From contig CAJONC010000015.1 in the NCBI GenBank assembly GCA_905235675.1, forward strand, positions 1-34,809: a stretch of DNA of 34,809 nt. The letters run 5' to 3'. The position numbers and the translations under genes were made by a program. The DNA is from an uncultured Bacteroidales bacterium (GTDB taxonomy: Bacteria > Bacteroidota > Bacteroidia > Bacteroidales > UBA932). The notes beneath the pieces are model-generated. The model had not been told where the DNA came from and searched no databases. It saw only the letters and a program-made list of their open reading frames with translations. The number at the start of each line of letters is the position of its first letter. Position 1 is the first letter of the stretch. This document shows positions 1 to 9,265 of this stretch, one piece after another.

Positions 1-1
1 C

Positions 2-1903
2 AACTCGGACAATTACTACACACCGTACGCCCAGAACCCCTGGTGGATACTGGACAACAACTATTCCACCTACAAGGATGACCGTATATACGGAAGCGCC
101 GAATTTGGCCTGCAGCTTGCCAAAGGCTTGCAGTTCATTGCCCGCGGAGGTGCAGATGTCACCAATTATGTCGAAAGGGATTTCAACAACCTCTGGACAT
201 TCAACCCCGGTTCTTATACCGAAAATGAAGGCGGTTCTTTTGAAAACGGCACCTTCTACCAGGTGGCGGCCCGCACTGCACAGCTGGACGGAAACTTCCT
301 CCTCAATGCCGATTATAAGTTCGGAAAGGATTTTTCCATTCACGGTGTCGCCGGTCTGAATGTCAACCAGCGCTCTTCCGAGGCTCTTTCCGGAACCCTG
401 GATGGCCTGGCAGTTTCGGGATGGGCCAGCTTCTCCAATACCAGCGGTGCAGTTCCTGAGGCATATTCTTCGTTGAACATGCGCCGGCTGATGGGTTTGT
501 ATGCCCAGGCCGATTTGGGTTGGAAAGATGCCGTTTATCTGACATTGTCCGCCCGAAACGACTGGTCTTCCACCCTTCCCGTCAATAATAACTCATTCTT
601 CTACTGGGGAGCCAACGCCTCTGTTATTCTTACCGATTTGTTCGATATCAAGAGTGACGTGCTCAGCTTCCTGAAAATCCGTGGCGGCTATGGAAAGACC
701 GGTAATGACGCTCCGGTTTACTATACTTCAAGTTATTACTACCTGGCAGGTGCCACAGGAGGTTTCGGCAACCTTTCTTTCCCTCTGAACGGTTTTGTCG
801 GACTGAACAAGAGCGCCAGGATACCTTCTGTCGACCTGAAACCGGAAATTTCCTCCGAGGCTGAATTCGGCGTAGATCTCCGTCTGTTCAAAAACCGCTT
901 GAACTTCGATTTCGCCTTCTATAACAAAGTAACTGAAAACCAGATTGTTTCCGCTACGCTTGCTCCCGAATCCGGTTATACTTCCGCTGTTCGCAACGTG
1001 GGTAAAATCCGCAATAAGGGTGTTGAACTGTCCGTCGGTGTCGTCCCTGTACGTACCAAAGATTTTGAATGGTCCGTCGGCTACACTTTCTCAAAGAACA
1101 ACAACACGGTTGAAGAACTTTGGGACGACGTGGAGGAATACTCTATCTATGGTTTGAGCAACGGCCCGCAGCTTAAAGCCATCAAGGGCGAGAGCGTGGG
1201 CACTTGGGTGGACTACAAGATAAACACCGTTGAAGATCAGAACAGCCCGTACTATGGTTACACCATCGTGAATGCAACCACCGGTCTGCCTACCTATGAC
1301 AACACCGAGTTCGAAACACTTGGCAAGGCCGAAGAGGACTACACTATGGGTTTGAACACCAATATCCGTTACAAGAATTTCTCATTCGGCGCCAGCTTCG
1401 ATTATCGTCACGGCGGCCTGATGTACTCCGCAACAAAGGGTATTGTACTGTTTAACGGCAACGCCGAGGAAACCATGTACAACATGCGTGATCCCTGGGT
1501 ATGGGAACATTCCGTCTATCAGAGCGGAGTTGATGGTTCCGGCAATCCCGTTTACACGGAGAACAACCTTCCTGTGAACTCCTACTATAACATTAACGGA
1601 GCCTGGTACCCCAACTACAACTATGTCCGCTACCGTGATCAGTTGCTTGACAAGACCTACTTGAAGCTGCGCGAAGTTACGGCTTCATATCGTCTGCCCG
1701 AGAAATGGTTTGCCAATGTTTCCTGGCTCTCCACCGTCCAGATCGGCGTATTCGGGCGCAACCTCCTTATGTGGACTCCCAAGCAGGGACTCATAGATCC
1801 CGATATTACCAACTATGGCAATGACCTTGGTTCCCTGTATGGTGAGTACTACTCAGCTCCTTCTACCCGCAACATCGGTTGCAACATCAAGATTGTCTTC
1901 TAA
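2..1903 (+). CDS. SusC-like TonB-dependent outer-membrane receptor, C-terminal part (5' end outside window)
   Basis: The frame is open from base 2, so 633 residues of the C-terminal beta-barrel are present and the signal peptide, carboxypeptidase-like domain and plug lie before the window. The sequence is rich in alternating aromatic and polar strands, with typical SusC/RagA stretches (RNDWSSTLP, GKTGND, RNVGKIRNKGVELSVG) and a C-terminal phenylalanine (IKIVF) as expected of an outer-membrane barrel recognised by BAM. SusC proteins import oligosaccharides or peptides through the outer membrane using TonB energy, with a SusD lipoprotein as lid. A SusD-like gene follows after 21 nt, behind a strong AAGGAGG. 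The substrate cannot be told from this fragment. Confidence 0.93.
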   Translation, partial: NSDNYYTPYAQNPWWILDNNYSTYKDDRIYGSAEFGLQLAKGLQFIARGGADVTNYVERDFNNLWTFNPGSYTENEGGSFENGTFYQVAARTAQLDGNFLLNADYKFGKDFSIHGVAGLNVNQRSSEALSGTLDGLAVSGWASFSNTSGAVPEAYSSLNMRRLMGLYAQADLGWKDAVYLTLSARNDWSSTLPVNNNSFFYWGANASVILTDLFDIKSDVLSFLKIRGGYGKTGNDAPVYYTSSYYYLAGATGGFGNLSFPLNGFVGLNKSARIPSVDLKPEISSEAEFGVDLRLFKNRLNFDFAFYNKVTENQIVSATLAPESGYTSAVRNVGKIRNKGVELSVGVVPVRTKDFEWSVGYTFSKNNNTVEELWDDVEEYSIYGLSNGPQLKAIKGESVGTWVDYKINTVEDQNSPYYGYTIVNATTGLPTYDNTEFETLGKAEEDYTMGLNTNIRYKNFSFGASFDYRHGGLMYSATKGIVLFNGNAEETMYNMRDPWVWEHSVYQSGVDGSGNPVYTENNLPVNSYYNINGAWYPNYNYVRYRDQLLDKTYLKLREVTASYRLPEKWFANVSWLSTVQIGVFGRNLLMWTPKQGLIDPDITNYGNDLGSLYGEYYSAPSTRNIGCNIKIVF

Positions 1904-1910
1904 TTTCAGA

Positions 1911-1917
1911 AAGGAGG
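1911..1917 (+). promoter_or_regulatory. Strong Shine-Dalgarno for the SusD-like gene
   Basis: AAGGAGG lies 7 nt before the ATG at 1925. Bacteroidota use Shine-Dalgarno pairing only weakly, so such a full site between susC- and susD-like genes suggests boosted translation of the lipoprotein partner. Confidence 0.5.
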
Positions 1918-1924
1918 AATCAAT

Positions 1925-3325
1925 ATGAAAAAATACTTTATCATATCTGCAATAGCTTGCATCTCGTTATTTTCAAGCTGCAACAAGTGGTTGGATATCA
2001 ATACTAACCCCAATTATGTGGCCGATGCCGACATTAAACTGCTGCTACCTGCAATCCAACTGATGACAGCCGACAAAGTGGGATACGAAATCACGCTTTA
2101 CGGGACCTTCTGGTCGCAGTATGTCGTACAGAACAGCAATACCAACCAGTACTATACCATCATGACCAATGATGTTACGAACAGCACGTTCGCAAGCCCG
2201 TGGTCCTATTTCTATGCATCCACGCTTCCTCGTATCCGTGAAACCATTGAAAAGGCAGAAGCGGCGGACAATTCCAGCAATTATGCCCTGGAAGCCAAGT
2301 CCATGCTTGTTTATACGCTGTATCTTCTCACATCCCTTTACGACGACGTAGCTTATACTGAAGGATACCTCACCGAAACCAACACACCTAACTTCGATAC
2401 AGGTAAAAGTATGCAGAATATCATCGTCGGACTTTGCGAAGATATTCGACAGGCAGACGCAGCCGCCGTGGCCGCAGATGAAGCCATCAATCCTTCCTCT
2501 TCGGCCGATATGGTTTTCGGCGGTGATACCGATGCCTGGTTCCAGTTTGTCAACACCCTGTATCTTAAAGTGCTTCTGCGGGATTTCGATACCAATAAGA
2601 GCAAGATAACAGCTCTTCTTGCGGAGGATAATTTCCTTCAGGAAGATGCCGCATTCGATAATTTCCAGGATGCTGCCGACAAGTCCAACCCTCTGTACGA
2701 GAGCGATCGCCGTCAGCTGAATACACCTAACAATATCCGTTGCTGCAGCGACGTGCTGAACGTGCTTTCCGCCAACGATCCCCGTCTGTTCTATTTCTAC
2801 GACAACAACCCCGGCGGCGTAGTTGCAGGTGGCCCTTACGGTGTATCCGCCGATCCTACGATAACCAGTCGTCTGGCACTTTATGCTACGGAACCGGTGT
2901 ATTTCGGAACATTTGATGAAGCTGAATTCCTGAAGGCTGAGGCTTATGCCCGCCTTGGTGATGCGGTTTCCGCAAAGACAGCGTATGAAACTGCAGTTGC
3001 GGCCGCGTTCGACCGTGTCGGCGCTTCGGGAGCAGCTGCTTTCATTGCCGGAGATTATGCTTTTACGGCCACCACTCCTGAAGCAATGGTCAAACAGATC
3101 ATCACTCAGAAATGGGCCTCGAATGTACATGGCCAGCCTTGGGAATCCTGGTTTGACCTGACCCGTACCGGATACCCTGAGCGCGGCACAACCATTACCG
3201 ATAATCATGGTGTTCTGTCCAGCGGATACCCTCAGCGGTTCATCTATTCCAAAAGTTCAACCGACTACAATCCCAATGCTCCCAAGCCGGTGGATTTGAA
3301 TGTTAAAATGTGGTGGCAAAAATAA
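1925..3325 (+). CDS. SusD/RagB-like nutrient-binding outer-membrane lipoprotein
   Basis: 466 residues. The N-terminus is a type II signal peptide with lipobox LFSSC (Cys19), followed by the NKWLDINTNPN motif seen at the start of many mature SusD-like proteins. The remainder is alpha-helical with TPR-like character, and the C-terminal part (KWASNVHGQPWESWFDLTR, then a YPQRFIYS-like end) matches the SusD-like family with the starch-binding-associated fold (PF12771 type). It should sit on the cell surface as a lid over the SusC-like barrel encoded just upstream. The following gene starts within 15 nt, so the three form an operon. Substrate unknown; the family assignment is firm. Confidence 0.93.
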   Translation: MKKYFIISAIACISLFSSCNKWLDINTNPNYVADADIKLLLPAIQLMTADKVGYEITLYGTFWSQYVVQNSNTNQYYTIMTNDVTNSTFASPWSYFYASTLPRIRETIEKAEAADNSSNYALEAKSMLVYTLYLLTSLYDDVAYTEGYLTETNTPNFDTGKSMQNIIVGLCEDIRQADAAAVAADEAINPSSSADMVFGGDTDAWFQFVNTLYLKVLLRDFDTNKSKITALLAEDNFLQEDAAFDNFQDAADKSNPLYESDRRQLNTPNNIRCCSDVLNVLSANDPRLFYFYDNNPGGVVAGGPYGVSADPTITSRLALYATEPVYFGTFDEAEFLKAEAYARLGDAVSAKTAYETAVAAAFDRVGASGAAAFIAGDYAFTATTPEAMVKQIITQKWASNVHGQPWESWFDLTRTGYPERGTTITDNHGVLSSGYPQRFIYSKSSTDYNPNAPKPVDLNVKMWWQK

Positions 3326-3337
3326 ACAGTGACGCGT

Positions 3338-3976
3338 ATGAAAAAAATTTTCAAACTTTCTGCAATTCTTGCTCTGACTGCCGGTCTCTATTCCTGCGAG
3401 ACCTATAAAGTAGATGCCCCGGAACTGACTGCCATCGGAAATGTGGACGGAAAATACATGGCCTTCGCCTATAAAGACGGGGACACCGATCCTGCCACTA
3501 TATTCGCCGTAGTCATTACAAATACTACCGACAACGCTCCCGATGCCGGCTGGATTACAATTACTGACATGGATTATACCGGACTTAATTGGCAGCGCCT
3601 TTTCGCAGTCCGTTTCCATGTTGACGTTGACGCCAAGGGTCAGACATTTAAAGCGGCCAATGTAGAGGTAATTGAACCGAGAACGGCATGGAATCCATAT
3701 ATTGAGGGCGCTTATGGCTCGTATGGTTCCTTCTATACGGCTTCGTATCAGTGGGGAAGTTTCGGTACAACTACCGCATCCATTGACGGCAAGGTGGTTA
3801 CCGATGGCGTGGAGACACCTTCCGGTAACAAAGCTGACGGTATAGAATTTACCTATACACTCAATTACGAAGACGGCACTTCTGAATCCTATACGGTAAA
3901 GGGTCAGAAGAAGACCGGTTGGGTTGAAGATTCTATTGAATACGAAACCTGGCTGTCCGACAATGGCCTTTGGTGA
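3338..3976 (+). CDS. Lipid-binding putative hydrolase-like lipoprotein (PF12888-like)
   Basis: 212 residues from the ATG at 3338; a GTG at 3329 is also in frame, but the signal peptide begins naturally at MKKIFKL. Lipobox GLYSC puts the lipid on Cys20. The C-terminal half has the pattern of the Bacteroidota Lipid_bd family: a TITNT-like strand, W-N-P-Y region, ADGIEFTYTL and the closing GQKKTGW-ED motif equivalent to the family GHRRTG. Such proteins often follow SusC/SusD pairs, and their biochemical role is not established. It is the last gene of the operon: a strong terminator begins 14 nt after its stop. The family call is from remembered pattern and moderately secure. Confidence 0.72.
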   Translation: MKKIFKLSAILALTAGLYSCETYKVDAPELTAIGNVDGKYMAFAYKDGDTDPATIFAVVITNTTDNAPDAGWITITDMDYTGLNWQRLFAVRFHVDVDAKGQTFKAANVEVIEPRTAWNPYIEGAYGSYGSFYTASYQWGSFGTTTASIDGKVVTDGVETPSGNKADGIEFTYTLNYEDGTSESYTVKGQKKTGWVEDSIEYETWLSDNGLW

Positions 3977-3990
3977 TTGACTGACATGAA

Positions 3991-4020
3991 CCCCGAAAGC
4001 AAAAACTTTCGGGGTTTTTT
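3991..4020 (+). terminator. Rho-independent terminator of the Sus operon
   Basis: CCCCGAAAG (3991-3999) pairs perfectly with CTTTCGGGG (4006-4014) across a 6-nt loop and is followed by six T residues. It ends the SusC/SusD/lipoprotein transcript. Confidence 0.93.
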
Positions 4021-4047
4021 ATGTCTGCATATTCCGGCGGGGAGGGA

Positions 4048-4065
4048 TTCCCTGCGGGCAGGGAA
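4048..4065. repeat. Short GC-rich palindrome between terminator and alaS
   Basis: TTCCCTGC and GCAGGGAA form a perfect 8-bp stem with a 2-nt loop, in an otherwise AT-rich gap. It has no T-tract, so it is probably not a terminator. It may be a fragment of the GC-rich palindromic material also seen inside two coding genes of this window; that link is inference. Confidence 0.4.
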
Positions 4066-4110
4066 CGCTGAATCCTGCATATAACTTTTTATAATATATC
4101 TTCGAAAAAA

Positions 4111-4147
4111 AGCAGTATCTTTGCAGGATTGTACTTTAGATACTGCT
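4111..4147. promoter_or_regulatory. Palindrome spanning alaS -7 box and start site (possible operator)
   Basis: AGCAGTATCT (4111-4120) and AGATACTGCT (4138-4147) are perfect 10-bp inverted repeats separated by 17 nt. The left arm overlaps the predicted -7 box and the right arm lies just before the alaS start. Because the left arm would be upstream of the RNA start, a DNA-level operator fits better than an RNA hairpin. E. coli AlaRS represses its own gene by binding a palindrome around its promoter, so autoregulation is a reasonable guess. If transcription started further upstream, the same sequence followed by TTTTT could instead act as a leader terminator. Confidence 0.5.
4116..4123 (+). promoter_or_regulatory. 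Predicted alaS promoter (Bacteroidota -7 box)
   Basis: TATCTTTG fits the Bacteroidota -7 consensus TAnnTTTG and lies 32 nt before the alaS ATG in an AT-rich gap. No convincing -33 TTG box is visible. Transcription would start near 4129-4131, between the arms of a 10-bp inverted repeat. Confidence 0.65.
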
Positions 4148-4154
4148 TTTTATT

Positions 4155-6776
4155 ATGATGACTTCTAAGGAAATACGTCAGAAATTTTTGGAATTCTTTG
4201 AGGCTAAGGGACATACCGTCGTTCCTTCGGCTCCGATGGTTGTCAGGAACGATCCCACGCTGATGTTCACCAACGCTGGCATGAACCAGTTCAAGGATAT
4301 CTTCCTGGGCAACAGCACCCCTAAGATGAAGCGTGCTACCGACAGCCAGAAGTGCCTCCGCGTGAGCGGGAAGCACAACGACCTTGAAGAGGTGGGGCAT
4401 GACACCTATCACCATACTATGTTCGAGATGCTGGGCAACTGGAGCTTCGGCGACTACTTCAAGACCGAGGCGATAGACTGGGCCTGGGAGCTACTCACCG
4501 AAGTGTACGGCATCAATCCGGAACTCCTTTATGCGACGGTGTTCGAGGGCAGCGCCGATGACGGCACCACCCTCGACGAAGAGGCCCGCGCCGCCTGGCT
4601 CAAGCATCTGCCCGCTGATCGCGTCCTTCTCGGCAACAAGCACGACAACTTCTGGGAGATGGGCGAGACCGGCCCCTGCGGCCCGAGTTCCGAGATACAT
4701 ATCGACATCCGAACCGAGGATGAAAAGCGCGCCAGCGGCATCCCCGGACGCGAGCTGGTGAACGGCAGCGACCCCCACGTGATTGAGATATGGAACCTCG
4801 TGTTCATGCAGTACGAACGCAAGGCGGACGGGCACCTGGAGCCCCTCCCCGCCAGGAGCATCGACACCGGAATGGGCTTCGAGCGCCTCTGCGCAGTGCT
4901 CCAGGGCAAGAACAGCAACTACGATACCGACGTATTCTCAGGCCTTCTCGGCAAGCTCGGGGAACTCTCCGGCCACAGGTACGGCGAGAGCGGGCAGACC
5001 GACGTCGCCATGCGCGTCTGCGCTGACCACGTGCGTGCAATCTCCTTCAGCATAGCCGACGGGCAGCTGCCTTCCAATGTCAAGGCGGGTTACGTCATCC
5101 GCCGCATACTTCGCCGTGCAGTGCGCTACGGCTACACCTTCCTCGGCTTCAACGAGCCCTTCCTCTGCAGGCTGGTTCCACAGCTGGTTGAGGATATGGG
5201 CGACGCCTACCCCGAACTCAAGGCCCAGCAGAAACTGATTGAGAACGTGATCCGCGAAGAGGAGATGGCTTTCCTGCGTACCCTCGACCGCGGAATCAGG
5301 CTGCTCGACGATTATATGGCGAAGAACGCCGCAACCAGGGTGATTCCAGGAGTGGACGCCTTCGTGCTTTACGATACCTTCGGCTTCCCCATCGACCTCA
5401 CCGAACTGATAGCGGGGGAGAAGGGGTACAAGGTGGATCTGGAAGGCTTCCAGGTGGAGCTTGGCAAGCAGAAGGAACGCGCACGCAACGCCACGGCCAA
5501 TGAATTCGGCGACTGGACGGTCTACAACGAGGGCGAGGACGTGGAGTTCACGGGCTACGACACCCTGGAGCAGACCGGCGTCAGGCTGCTGAAGAGCCGT
5601 ACCGTGGTGCAGAAGAACAGGGAGATGCTCCAGCTGGTGTTCAGCTCCACGCCTTTCTATGGCGAGATGGGCGGCGAAGTGGGCGACACAGGTGTTGCCG
5701 TCGCAGCTGACGGCGAGGTGGTCAAGATACTCAATACCGTAAAGGAGAACAACCTGACTATTCATATAGCCGACCATCTTCCCGCCGACTGCACCGGCGA
5801 CTTTACCTTGAAGGTGGACGCCGTCCGCAGGCGGAAGATTGCGAACAACCACAGCTGCACCCATCTTCTCGACCAGGCGCTGCGCGAGATCCTCGGGCCG
5901 CACGTGGAGCAGAAGGGCTCCTATGTATGCGACAGCTATTTCCGCTTCGACTTCTCTCACTTCGAGAAACTGTCCGACGAGCAGGTCATCCTCGTGGAAC
6001 GCAGGGTGAACGAACTGATACGCAGCAACTTCCCCCTGGTTGAGAATCGCTGCGCCACTATGGAGGAAGCCCATGAAATGGGAGCCATCGCCCTCTTCGG
6101 CGAAAAGTACGGCGACCGCGTGCGCGTGGTGAAGTTCGGCCCCAGCGTGGAGCTTTGCGGCGGCTGCCACACCTCCGCCACGGGAAACATCGGCATCTTC
6201 AAGATTACGGGAGAATCCGCAATCGCAGCCGGCATACGACGCATCGAGGCCGTCACCGGCGCAGAGGCGGAGACCGAGATTTACGCCTGCCAGGAAATGG
6301 TGCGTACCGCGAGGGCGATGTTCAACAACACGCCCGGCCTTACCGATGCGATACGCAAAATGATAGAGGAAAACGAAAATTACAAGAAACAGATAGCCGA
6401 AGTCGCCAGGGAAAAGACTTTGCGGTTCAAGAAGGCCATCCTCGACCATGCCGAAATGATTAACGGGCACAAGGTGGTGAAGGTGAACAAGACCAGGGAT
6501 CTCGGAATGCTGCGCGATGCCGCGGCCATGCTCCAGAAAGAGGCCGAGAACCTTGTGGTGGCGGCCGCATTCGAAAGCGAAGACGGCAAGCCCCAGCTGC
6601 TGCTGATGTATACGCAGGACCTGGTGAAGGCCGGAAAGAATGCCGGTGCGGACATACGCGAAGCCGCGAAGCTCATCCAGGGCGGAGGCGGCGGACAGCC
6701 TGGCCTGGCTACCGCGGGCGGCAAGGATATTGCAGGACTCGGTGCAGCCCTTGAAAAACTTATAGAGAAGATTTGA
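4155..6776 (+). CDS. alaS: Alanine--tRNA ligase
   Basis: 873 residues, the usual AlaRS length. The class II catalytic core opens with the characteristic region around residues 30-100 ([39 protein letters not shown]). The editing domain has the metal-binding residues in NNHSCTHLL (about residues 565-573) and CGGCHTS (about residue 668). The C-terminal oligomerisation domain ends in the [14 protein letters not shown] segment. It charges tRNA-Ala and hydrolyses mischarged seryl/glycyl-tRNA-Ala in the cytoplasm. Two Met codons (4155, 4158) can serve as start. The TGA stop overlaps the TTG start of the next gene by three bases, so the permease-Fmt fusion is probably cotranscribed. The gene is complete. 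Confidence 0.98.
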   Translation: MMTSKEIRQKFLEFFEAKGHTVVPSAPMVVRNDPTLMFTNAGMNQFKDIFLGNSTPKMKRATDSQKCLRVSGKHNDLEEVGHDTYHHTMFEMLGNWSFGDYFKTEAIDWAWELLTEVYGINPELLYATVFEGSADDGTTLDEEARAAWLKHLPADRVLLGNKHDNFWEMGETGPCGPSSEIHIDIRTEDEKRASGIPGRELVNGSDPHVIEIWNLVFMQYERKADGHLEPLPARSIDTGMGFERLCAVLQGKNSNYDTDVFSGLLGKLGELSGHRYGESGQTDVAMRVCADHVRAISFSIADGQLPSNVKAGYVIRRILRRAVRYGYTFLGFNEPFLCRLVPQLVEDMGDAYPELKAQQKLIENVIREEEMAFLRTLDRGIRLLDDYMAKNAATRVIPGVDAFVLYDTFGFPIDLTELIAGEKGYKVDLEGFQVELGKQKERARNATANEFGDWTVYNEGEDVEFTGYDTLEQTGVRLLKSRTVVQKNREMLQLVFSSTPFYGEMGGEVGDTGVAVAADGEVVKILNTVKENNLTIHIADHLPADCTGDFTLKVDAVRRRKIANNHSCTHLLDQALREILGPHVEQKGSYVCDSYFRFDFSHFEKLSDEQVILVERRVNELIRSNFPLVENRCATMEEAHEMGAIALFGEKYGDRVRVVKFGPSVELCGGCHTSATGNIGIFKITGESAIAAGIRRIEAVTGAEAETEIYACQEMVRTARAMFNNTPGLTDAIRKMIEENENYKKQIAEVAREKTLRFKKAILDHAEMINGHKVVKVNKTRDLGMLRDAAAMLQKEAENLVVAAAFESEDGKPQLLLMYTQDLVKAGKNAGADIREAAKLIQGGGGGQPGLATAGGKDIAGLGAALEKLIEKI

Positions 6777-9265
6777 AAAAACTTGACACCTTCATACTAA
6801 AGGCATTCATAGGACCGTTCATAGCGATCCTCCTGCTTGTCGTGTTCATCCTGATGATGCAGTTCCTCTGGGTGTACATCGACGAGCTTGTGGGCAAAGG
6901 CCTCGGGCTGAAGGTGGTTCTCGAGTTCATGCTTCTGGGCGGATGCACCATAATGCCTCTCGCCCTTCCACTTGCCACCCTGCTCAGCTCCATGATGGTG
7001 CTCGGGCAGATGGGCGACAACAATGAACTTATGGCTATCAAGAGCGCCGGAATTTCCCTTTCCCGCGTGATGAGGCCCCTGATGTTCGCCGCTGTCGTGA
7101 TAAGCATCGCTGCTTTTTATGTCGGAAACAACCTGGTGCCCGTGGCGTGGAACGAGATTTACACGCTGCGCGACGATATCTCCCGTACCAAGAACGAGAT
7201 AAAGATCCCTGCCGGAACCTTCTACGACGGCATCGACGGCTACGTGCTCCGTACCGAAACCCAGGACAAAAAGACCGGAATGATGCACGGGGTGATGGTC
7301 TACGACCATGCTTCCGGAAAGGGGAACACATCGATCACCCTTGCCGACTCCGCCCTGATGAAGATGAGCAAGAACAAGGATTATCTCACCTTCACCCTCT
7401 ACAACGGGGCCAACTACCAGGAAACCAACACCCGCAAGCTCCGTGACACCACCCTCGAGCTTCAGCACATAGATTTCGAAAGGCAGGAACTCATCATCCC
7501 GCTGAAAAACTACCAGTTCCAGAAATCCGACAGTTCCCGTTTCGGCGACCAGGCCAGGTCCATGCGCGTCGACCAGCTGAGCGAACGCAGCGATTCGCTG
7601 AAGAAGCTTGTCGTGAACGCCCACGACAACAAATACGGCAATCTGGTGTCGGCGGGGAACTTCTCCCTGAAAAGCCAGCTTGACACTTCCCGCAATGCAA
7701 AAATCCTGAAGGCGGGGTTGTTCGAGGATACCAACTATCTGAAATGGGACAAAGTTTCGAAGCAGGCTGCGGCATATAGAAAGGCTTACGAAAATGCCGA
7801 AAGGATGCAGACGGGCATGATGTCGTACGGCAGCGAGGTCTACGAACATTATTTTTACAAGCGCCGCACCGATATCGAATTTTTCAACAAGTTCGCCGAG
7901 GCCCTCGCCTGTCTTCTCCTTTTCTTTATAGGTGCGCCCCTCGGTGCCTTCGTGCGGAAGGGGTCCCTGGGCGTGAGCGCCATCATTTCGGTGCTTTTCT
8001 TCGTGCTGTACTGGGTGGTGGACATCTCCGGTACCAAGCTCGCGAAGGACGGTGCCCTTGGCGCGCCTATGGGGGCGTTCATTTCGGCCATAGTGCTCGC
8101 GCCGATAGGGGCTTACCTCACGTCGCGGGCGGTCAAGGATGCATCGCTCGGAGGAGGGGACAGCATCAAGGCGGAATGGAGGAAGATAAAGAGCCGGATA
8201 GTGGGACTGTTCCGCCCGACGAGGATAGTGTTCATGGGAACGCCCGAGTTTGCGGTGGCTTCGCTGGATGCCCTGGTGAAGGCAAAATACAAGGTGGTTG
8301 GAGTTGTTACCGTCGCCGACAAGCCGAGCGGCCGCGGCCTCGAAGTGCATGAAAGTGCGGTCAAGAAATATGCGGTGGAACATGACCTGCCGGTGCTCCA
8401 GCCCGTTAAACTGAAGGATCCCGAATTCCTGCAGCAGCTTGCGGCCTGGAAGGCGGACCTGTTCGTGGTGGTGGCGTTCCGTATGCTGCCCGAAGAGGTC
8501 TGGACCATGCCGAGACTGGGTACTTTCAACCTGCATGCAGCCCTACTGCCGCAGTACCGCGGCGCAGCCCCTATCAACTGGGCGGTAATCAACGGCGAAA
8601 GGATTACCGGTGTAACCACTTTCATGATAGACAAGGACATAGATACCGGAGGAATACTTCTCAGGCATGAGGTGCGCATAGGCCCCGACGATACGGCGGG
8701 GGATGTGCACGACAAGCTGATGGAGGTGGGCGCTTCGCTTGTGGTGGAGACCACCGAAGGTATCATACAGAAGAATGTGGAGACGCGTGTGCAGCGCTCG
8801 TTCATCCAGGGCTCCGAAGTCCTTAAACCGGCTCCAAAGCTTACCAAGGAGAATACTCGGATCGACTGGAGCCGTCCTGCCGGCGAGATACGCAACCTCG
8901 TGCGCGGCCTTTGCCCTTATCCGAGCGCCTGGACCACCCTTGTCCGCGACGGCAAGGCGACGGATGTCAAAATATTCAGCGTGGCGGCAGTGGAGTTGGA
9001 AGCTGTGCCTTCGGTAACCGCCTCACTCCGTGAGGCCCCTCCCAGCGGAGCTGGGCCCCTCCCTCTTAACGTGCCGAGGGTGGCAGTGGTTTCCGAAGGT
9101 ACAGCCTCCAACGGCAGCGTACAAACCGACGGCAAACACCTTCTGGTAAAGGCGGTGGACGGCTGGCTCGAAATAAAAGAACTCCAGCTCGCCGGCAAGA
9201 AACGCATGACCGCCGACGCCTTCCTGCGAGGCTTCCGCGAAATAGAAACCTGTAAATTCGTCTGA
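6773..9265 (+). CDS. fmt: Fusion of LptF/LptG-family permease and methionyl-tRNA formyltransferase
   Basis: 830 residues in one uninterrupted frame. Residues 1 to ~460 are a YjgP/YjgQ (LptF/LptG) permease: about three N-terminal membrane helices, a long periplasmic beta-jellyroll region (~125-370) and three C-terminal helices. In LPS transport such subunits work with LptB and the Lpt bridge. From ~residue 484 a full Fmt follows ([15 protein letters not shown]), with formyl-transfer residues in [19 protein letters not shown] and the later DIDTG. Fmt formylates initiator Met-tRNA from 10-formyl-THF in the cytosol. The permease C-terminus should be cytoplasmic, so topology allows the fusion. Fmt has lost its own start Met; an internal GTG/ATG near 8230-8238 is possible but lacks a clear ribosome-binding site. 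Start is TTG overlapping the alaS stop. A GC-rich insert sits near residues 743-775. Confidence 0.88.
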   Translation: MKKLDTFILKAFIGPFIAILLLVVFILMMQFLWVYIDELVGKGLGLKVVLEFMLLGGCTIMPLALPLATLLSSMMVLGQMGDNNELMAIKSAGISLSRVMRPLMFAAVVISIAAFYVGNNLVPVAWNEIYTLRDDISRTKNEIKIPAGTFYDGIDGYVLRTETQDKKTGMMHGVMVYDHASGKGNTSITLADSALMKMSKNKDYLTFTLYNGANYQETNTRKLRDTTLELQHIDFERQELIIPLKNYQFQKSDSSRFGDQARSMRVDQLSERSDSLKKLVVNAHDNKYGNLVSAGNFSLKSQLDTSRNAKILKAGLFEDTNYLKWDKVSKQAAAYRKAYENAERMQTGMMSYGSEVYEHYFYKRRTDIEFFNKFAEALACLLLFFIGAPLGAFVRKGSLGVSAIISVLFFVLYWVVDISGTKLAKDGALGAPMGAFISAIVLAPIGAYLTSRAVKDASLGGGDSIKAEWRKIKSRIVGLFRPTRIVFMGTPEFAVASLDALVKAKYKVVGVVTVADKPSGRGLEVHESAVKKYAVEHDLPVLQPVKLKDPEFLQQLAAWKADLFVVVAFRMLPEEVWTMPRLGTFNLHAALLPQYRGAAPINWAVINGERITGVTTFMIDKDIDTGGILLRHEVRIGPDDTAGDVHDKLMEVGASLVVETTEGIIQKNVETRVQRSFIQGSEVLKPAPKLTKENTRIDWSRPAGEIRNLVRGLCPYPSAWTTLVRDGKATDVKIFSVAAVELEAVPSVTASLREAPPSGAGPLPLNVPRVAVVSEGTASNGSVQTDGKHLLVKAVDGWLEIKELQLAGKKRMTADAFLRGFREIETCKFV
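9000..9090. repeat. GC-rich palindromic insert within fmt
   Basis: The Fmt C-terminal domain is interrupted by a Pro/Ala/Gly-rich stretch of roughly 25-30 residues, between the strand ending VAAVELE and the conserved [16 protein letters not shown]. The DNA carries stacked palindromes: CCTCA/TGAGG (9021-9035) and CCCAGC/GCTGGG (9041-9055), with flanking GGGCCCCTCC-type runs. It looks like a small repetitive element inserted without breaking the frame. Boundaries are approximate. Confidence 0.5.

Noticed and set aside
2045..3208. Long minus-strand frame opposite the SusD-like gene
   Set aside because: Antisense shadow of a clear lipoprotein family member.
4938..6470. 510-codon minus-strand frame inside alaS
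   Set aside because: Shadow of the conserved AlaRS frame; no recognisable motif and no promoter or start signal.
6797..8536. 579-codon minus-strand frame opposite the permease-Fmt fusion
   Set aside because: Antisense shadow; the plus strand has intact LptF/G and Fmt motifs throughout.
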